Source: Latrodectus hesperus (lineage: Eukaryota; Arthropoda; Arachnida; Araneae; Theridiidae). Taken from it: a DNA stretch of 64,000 nt. The position numbers and the translations under genes were made by a program. The notes under the pieces are model-generated. The model saw only the letters and a list, made by a program, of their open reading frames with translations. It had not been told where the DNA came from and did not search any database. Location: NCBI GenBank assembly GCA_037975125.1, contig CM075862.1, positions 60,612,779 through 60,676,778 on the forward strand, read 5' to 3'. Positions within the stretch are counted from its first letter, which is position 1, and each line of letters opens with the position of its first letter. Positions 58,860 to 64,000 of the stretch are shown one piece after another.

Positions 58860-59650
58860 TAAAATATTTTTTTTCTCAAATTAGCTCAATCTGCAAAAAA
58901 TGCTCAATTTAGCAACCTGTCTGCAAATATAGTCCCACAGGTGCTCTGTGGAGTTCAGCCCTAAAGATCGAAATATCCATTCTGTTAGATCCAAACCAAT
59001 ACTCTTAAAATATTTCTCAACAACAATCACTTTATGCGATCTTGCGTTGTCATCAATCAGAATGAAATCATTACCAATTATACCTTCAGATGTATGTCAT
59101 AAGAGAGATACCTACCCAAAACCATTATTCCCCCGTCGCAGTAACAGTGTCTTTCCACATTACTGGATTGTTATCCAGATGAGCATATGTCCTGAATCAC
59201 TCTCCCGTGTGAATCTGGACTCGTCTACAAAAAATACAGAAACCCTTCACTACTTGGTCCAGATACGTGTTCTCTTGCCCAAAATAAGGTTTTTTTCTAC
59301 CATTCGGTGCAGAAACACAATTGTTCTCCTTACATAGAGATTTGCATGGGGAAGATATCTTTACACTTTTCTAGCGGATAGTATTTTCCTTGATGCTACA
59401 AAGTGGTCTGTAACAAGTTGCGGCACAAAAATGTTTTTTCTTCTTCGCACCGAAAGAACTGTAAAACGGTCTTCTGTAGGTCTTGTAGCTCGTTCTTGGC
59501 TAGTAACATGTTTTCTGGAACACACAGAAACTTCAGTTTGATATTGATTCCAGACACCGTGGACCTCACTTCAAGACATATTAAAGCGTCCAGCAGCACC
59601 AGACTGTGACATCCCCAATTCAACTCATCAGTTTAAAAAATAGGGCAGAC
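58860..59650 (-). pseudogene. Tc1-like transposase relic (DD34E)
   Basis: Read right to left in several frames. Near 59560-59620 is an N-terminal helix-turn-helix segment (GMSQSGAAGRFNMS, then WNQYQTEVSV). The second DNA-binding half reads RATRPTEDRFTVLSVRRRKN and FVPQLVTDHFVAS (59410-59500). The first catalytic Asp is in FVDESRFT (about 59207-59230), the second in LIDDNARSHK (about 59030-59060), and the Glu in STEHLWDYI (about 58925-58950). Counting residues, 34 lie between the last Asp and Glu, as in Tc1. The two ends of the gene are in different frames and contain stops. Open frames on the plus strand across this region are shadows. Terminal inverted repeats were not found. It is a different family member from the one at 45 kb. 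Confidence 0.88.
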
Positions 59651-62600
59651 GGCTTCTCTAAGACATTGCGAGACCCCTCAGATTATTGTCAACTAATCTG
59701 CTAACACAATTAGAAACTCAACAAAAGTTACAAGCATAGTTACGTAAGTCTGATGTATGTTTTATTTTCTCTGGCACTCAAATATAATTTTTCTTATCAA
59801 AAAGAGTAATAGCTAACGTTTCTGTATAAATTTAAATACGCTGGTTTTCATCATTTAAGTTCATAATGAGTTTAAAATATATATTTTATTGTTAGTATCA
59901 TTTTTATTTTGAACTTCATTGTTACTTAAATTTTGGAAATCAGTGTACACAATTAAGAGACATTTTCAAGGTTATTAAAAAATTATATTTTAAATTAAAT
60001 AGTTTTATATTCAATTGATGAAGGAGAAATCTAATAATTAAAGTTGAAAGCTTAGATATATTTAAATCATTCAATATTTATTATGGGATACTCTATTGTT
60101 CTTTGATATATTTTAATATTTATTTATAAATAGTGCAACAGGATTTTAAATTGCTATGTAATGATAAATCACCCACGTTGCTTAAACTAATAATTCTCAC
60201 TCAACCCTTGCATTGGATTCATGCTTTTTGTGTATAAGAGTTAATGAAAAATCAAGTTATTGTCTAAATCTGAGCTATTAGTAATCAGATGAATTATTAT
60301 CTGCAGACGGCATGAATGTAAATTTCACGTGAGATTTAGGTTGCCCACTAATTAATGACAACTTGCATTATTAATTTTTAAAACAAACTTTTCTCTTACA
60401 TAATATATTAAACTGAGTATGTTTCTGTTCCTTAAATATCAAGGATGACTTGAATAATATAAATATAAAGCATATTCTTATTTACACACTCAAAATAGAT
60501 TAAACATTTTGCTTTTAACAACTATTTTTGTAGATTAAAGGAAATTAAATTTATAGGATTCCCTTTATATTTATATTTATTTAAAATGTGAAGGAAACGC
60601 TTAAATGATATAGAAATGTCATAATTTGCAAAGAAATTTGACAAAAAATAAGAAATACTTTGATTTATCTATGTGAATAATGTGTGTTTTTCAATTTCTA
60701 TAATCAATTATAATATGCAGTTAGAGTTTTTTATATTTGGTTAATTATATAATTTAAATTTTAGTTTTTAATTAATTAATTAATTTTTTATTTCAAATAA
60801 TAGTTAGCTTCCTTTTATAGTTTTTAATACCTAAAAATGTGCATTTGTATATGTAATCATGTACAGCGCTTTGTAATATGATTTGAGGTAAAATTAAAAT
60901 AAGTATAATCTTATTTACTTTCTTTAAACCAGAAAAACTATTTCTAGCGATTCTAAACGATTTTCTATATCATTTCTTAATGCTCATAGAAAATAATTAA
61001 AATTAAAACCTAACACATAATCTCCCATGAAAACATAATTAAATAATACCATCGAGCAACAGAATGTAAAAGGTGATTTTATTTTTATATTTCTTAATTG
61101 TTTTAATCATGTTAATAAAATAGAAAAGTATAAAAGGAACAAAAAGTTAGGCAATTTGATGTAAAATGCATTAAAATGTCGACATTTGATTCTTCCTCTG
61201 AGACTATGATTGATTAAGATATGTTTTTCTTGAGAAGAAGTGTAATAATGAAAGAAATTCCTTGATGAGAAATCGATAGTTCAGAGTATCAAAAAAATCC
61301 TTCATTTTTTTGCAGTTGGATGTAATAATTGGCATTTAGCTTCTATTGCAGTCTTAGAAATTTTAATGGGTTTGTAAAAAATTAATATAAAATGTAAGAA
61401 AAAATTTAGTTTTTCAGTTAATTCAAAAGTTAAGAAATAAAAATATCATTCAGTGAATATAGGAAAAGGATATCCATATTTACCTAATATTTTCATTCAA
61501 CTAAGCATAAATTTTTCATCATGTGTGTAGCTTGCAATACATGCAAAAAAGCAGAAAATATTTATTAAATTTACATTAAACTTTTGTTATTTATTAAAAA
61601 ATACAGTTGACCTCCAGTATCTTTCATTTGAAATAATATTGAATTCAAATACTAATATTTTAAGATAAAGTTTTCTATAATATATAGTTTTGTATAATAT
61701 TAATTTTCTTTCCGTTTTTTACATAATGGTATTATTGCATTCAAATTGTAGGAGAGTCACATGATTCTACGTTGAAACAGACTGTTCTAATTGAACAACA
61801 GGAAATTTGTATTTCTCTCTACAGTTCTTAGAAGTTACATTGAATTTACACCAAATCAAGTCAGTTATTCATCAAATTAATCTGAAACATATTACAGCAA
61901 ACTAAAGAAAATTGCTTTTAATAATGAAACTCTGAAATATAATGAGGGAATGTTTAAATGTTAAATTATGTAAACCAATAAAAACACATTAATCCATTTC
62001 TACAAGTGTGAAAAATTGATAACTCTTTTATAAAAATAATTATTTCAATTAATACAATCGAATAGTTATGAATAAGGTACAAAGTATTCTTAAGTGGCTA
62101 TTTAAATACGTTAATAAATTTTTATTATTATTTTAATGTGAATTTTATGTAAAATGCATGAAAGTTCAAAATTTGAAATAAAAATTTCAAAATAATAAAT
62201 TTCATTTTGTTTTATATTCAATATTCATACTTGAAACAATTTTTAATATGTCTTGCTAATACATGTAAATATCTTATAAAATGTATGAGGAAGAAATAAT
62301 TGAAAAAAAATTCTAAGATATGTGCACACATTACTTAAAATCGAAACACACACACACAAATTAACATTTGGTTTCTTCTTTAATTTACTATTATGCCTTT
62401 GTCTCAATAATCTTATATGATATGAAAATACCATAGTAAATATTAATTTTAATTAGTCAGTCAATAATATCAGAGTCAAAATACAGAAACTTTAGACACA
62501 AATTTTAAAAATTGGAATCAGATTAAAAAATTTTAAAGATTCTTCCAATTTCAAAATTTTTCTTTTTGCGTAAATGTATAAATTTTATAAATGTAAAGGG

Positions 62601-63206
62601 CTAAATAGATTGCAATGCTTACTTTAAATTTTTCAATAAATAATTTCTACTTATCTTGTAAATATTATTTCATACATGTAAAATGATATAGCAAAAAGTT
62701 TTTATTTTCTTTCTAATTTCTTTGCAAAAATATTTATAATAGTATTGAATAATTATCTATAATATTATTAAATAAAATATTAATACTCTTTTTAATTATA
62801 TTTTCAAATAATTAATTATAATATAGTGAAAAATATTTCTAAAAGCCATTATCATAAATTAAAGAATACAAGCCTTAAAAATTTTAAAAATAAAACTCTA
62901 GATCTATTTTACGCAAAATAAAAGAATTAAAGGTTTAATTATTCTTATAAATTAGGAGAATGTCTTATTGAAATAACACGTTTCGTATGATTATAAAAAA
63001 TACTGGCAAAACATTTCAAATTATTTTTAATTTTAACAAAATATATAGGAATCTGCAAGTAAGAAATTTGTAACTTTCCATTAGTCGCCATTTTTGTAAT
63101 GGCATCTAAACTACTATATTAAAAACTATCCAATCAAATTTCCCCTCGATATTGTCTTTTTTACATTTCCAATTTTTCCCACGTCATCGAATGATGTTTA
63201 GAATAA
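59651..63206. other. AT-rich non-coding stretch
   Basis: About 3.5 kb without a recognisable gene, RNA or element. A short CACACACACACACA run lies near 62346. Confidence 0.55.
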
Positions 63207-63500
63207 TCAGGACAAATGCTCATCAGCAGATGTCAGAAGTAAATCGAGGCAATATCCTTTTTTATTAAAATTGTATAATATCGTTCGATGATATTCCTTC
63301 TCACCAATCGAAATCCAACCAGTGAATTCCATCATGTGGGTCCATCTCACCAGTGAGCTATTGAGGGTCAGACAAAATGACATTCGGGACACATTCTGAA
63401 TCATTAAAAAGAAAATCATTTGTATGAGATACGTACAATATCCACTCATAGTAAAAACGACATTAGGAGTAGCATAAAGTGCTAGTTTGGTGACCATTCC
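63207..63500 (-). pseudogene. Possible non-LTR endonuclease relic
   Basis: A 96-residue minus-strand open frame, less AT-biased than its flanks. Its end, YNFNKKGYCLDLLLTSADEH, resembles the NxxGxxLDLLLT stretch in endonuclease domains of some non-LTR retrotransposons. No other endonuclease motif is clear and no RT follows downstream on that strand. The assignment is weak. Confidence 0.3.
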
Positions 63501-64000
63501 TTCAGCTTCCTGTCACAATGCAACATGAAAACGTGCTATACTGCATGTGCATGCACGGATCCATACATGATAAAGTTGGAAACGAGGATAGAACAACATT
63601 ATCTTTTCAAGATAATTCTTGCTCTGATCAGCATTCTAATGCCTTTTACATATATAGAGATTTTGAACAGAGCTATCATCTCCTGGCTGCAATTGATCTA
63701 GTCAGCGGATTCTTGCATTTGTGTAACTGCATTGGTAGTTATCAAAATCATGATAAACGCATAACTAGTTCGAATGTTTGGTGGATCTGGATACGATTGA
63801 ATCATATCTGACTTTATAAGACCAGTGCTTGTGACCTATCTTGTATGTTTGCTAGCGTGATATTCCAATAAAATAATATATTATCCCATGTCTTACGTTG
63901 TTTCCTGATCTTCTTCAAGATGCAACAAATCGATTTCCTTCTCTGCATTTGATTCGAATTACCGAGGATACTCAATTGTTTTTTATGATCTCCACTGTCT
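63501..64000. other. Unassigned, less AT-rich right edge
   Basis: Contains a 97-residue plus-strand frame (63518-63811) with LLAAIDLVSGFLH, which faintly recalls a retroelement RT palm (DLxSGF). Nothing around it supports that. It may be the edge of an element continuing past the window. Confidence 0.35.

Noticed and set aside
58948..59337. 129-residue plus-strand frame and its neighbour at 59403-59609
   Set aside because: The minus strand of the same DNA carries ordered Tc1 transposase motifs with DD34E spacing; the plus-strand frames are antisense shadows.

Overview
The window looks like AT-rich, gene-poor DNA from an animal nuclear genome, most probably an arthropod and plausibly a spider. 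The organism call is inference. It rests on the mix of jockey-type non-LTR retrotransposons, Ty3/gypsy elements, mariner and Tc1 transposons, tRNA-derived SINEs and very long (TA)n runs, with no operon, Shine-Dalgarno or prokaryotic signal anywhere. I could not identify any host protein-coding gene, rRNA or ordinary tRNA gene. Almost every recognisable coding stretch belongs to a transposable element.

Layout. 0-9 kb: a reverse-transcriptase fragment on the minus strand (1-1060), a long decayed jockey-like element on the minus strand (about 2990-6720: endonuclease, RT, C-terminal Cys/His knuckle), then an uninterrupted 349-residue mariner transposase frame on the plus strand (6921-7970). 9-20 kb: (TA)n arrays, SINE-like repeats at 11.6 and 13.4 kb, a 5'-truncated jockey-like RT/RNase H copy on the plus strand (14880-16720), and a SINE with 12-bp target duplications that split one copy of a tandem duplication at 19.1-19.6 kb. 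20-26.5 kb: AT-rich sequence with (TA)n. 26.5-36.6 kb: a decayed jockey-like 3' end, followed by a gypsy element inserted inside a (TA)n array (28028-30343). That gypsy copy keeps only 89 bp of its 5' LTR, an open integrase frame and a complete 3' LTR. After it come another (TA)n, a foldback repeat, a weak integrase relic, and a second, more decayed gypsy pol with its 3' LTR (33397-36575). 36-48 kb: a jockey-like relic on the minus strand (40.5-43.8 kb) and an internally shortened Tc1 element with both terminal repeats and TA duplications (45235-46254). 48-64 kb: three SINE-type repeats, a perfect 62-nt AT palindrome, a Tc1-like transposase relic on the minus strand (58.86-59.65 kb), long AT-rich stretches, and a weak coding relic near 63.3 kb.

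Two low-copy dispersed repeats are not explained by a named family. One pair lies at 18.6/20.0 kb and 44.0/44.6 kb. A three-copy family lies at 37.6, 52.4 and 57.8 kb.

The elements are independent selfish units at different ages. They do not form a pathway. Only the mariner frame and the 476-codon gypsy integrase frame are uninterrupted. I found no convincing new defence, metabolic or regulatory system. The points most worth checking are the internally deleted gypsy copy, the insertions into (TA)n, the SINE that dates a tandem duplication, and the unnamed low-copy repeats.
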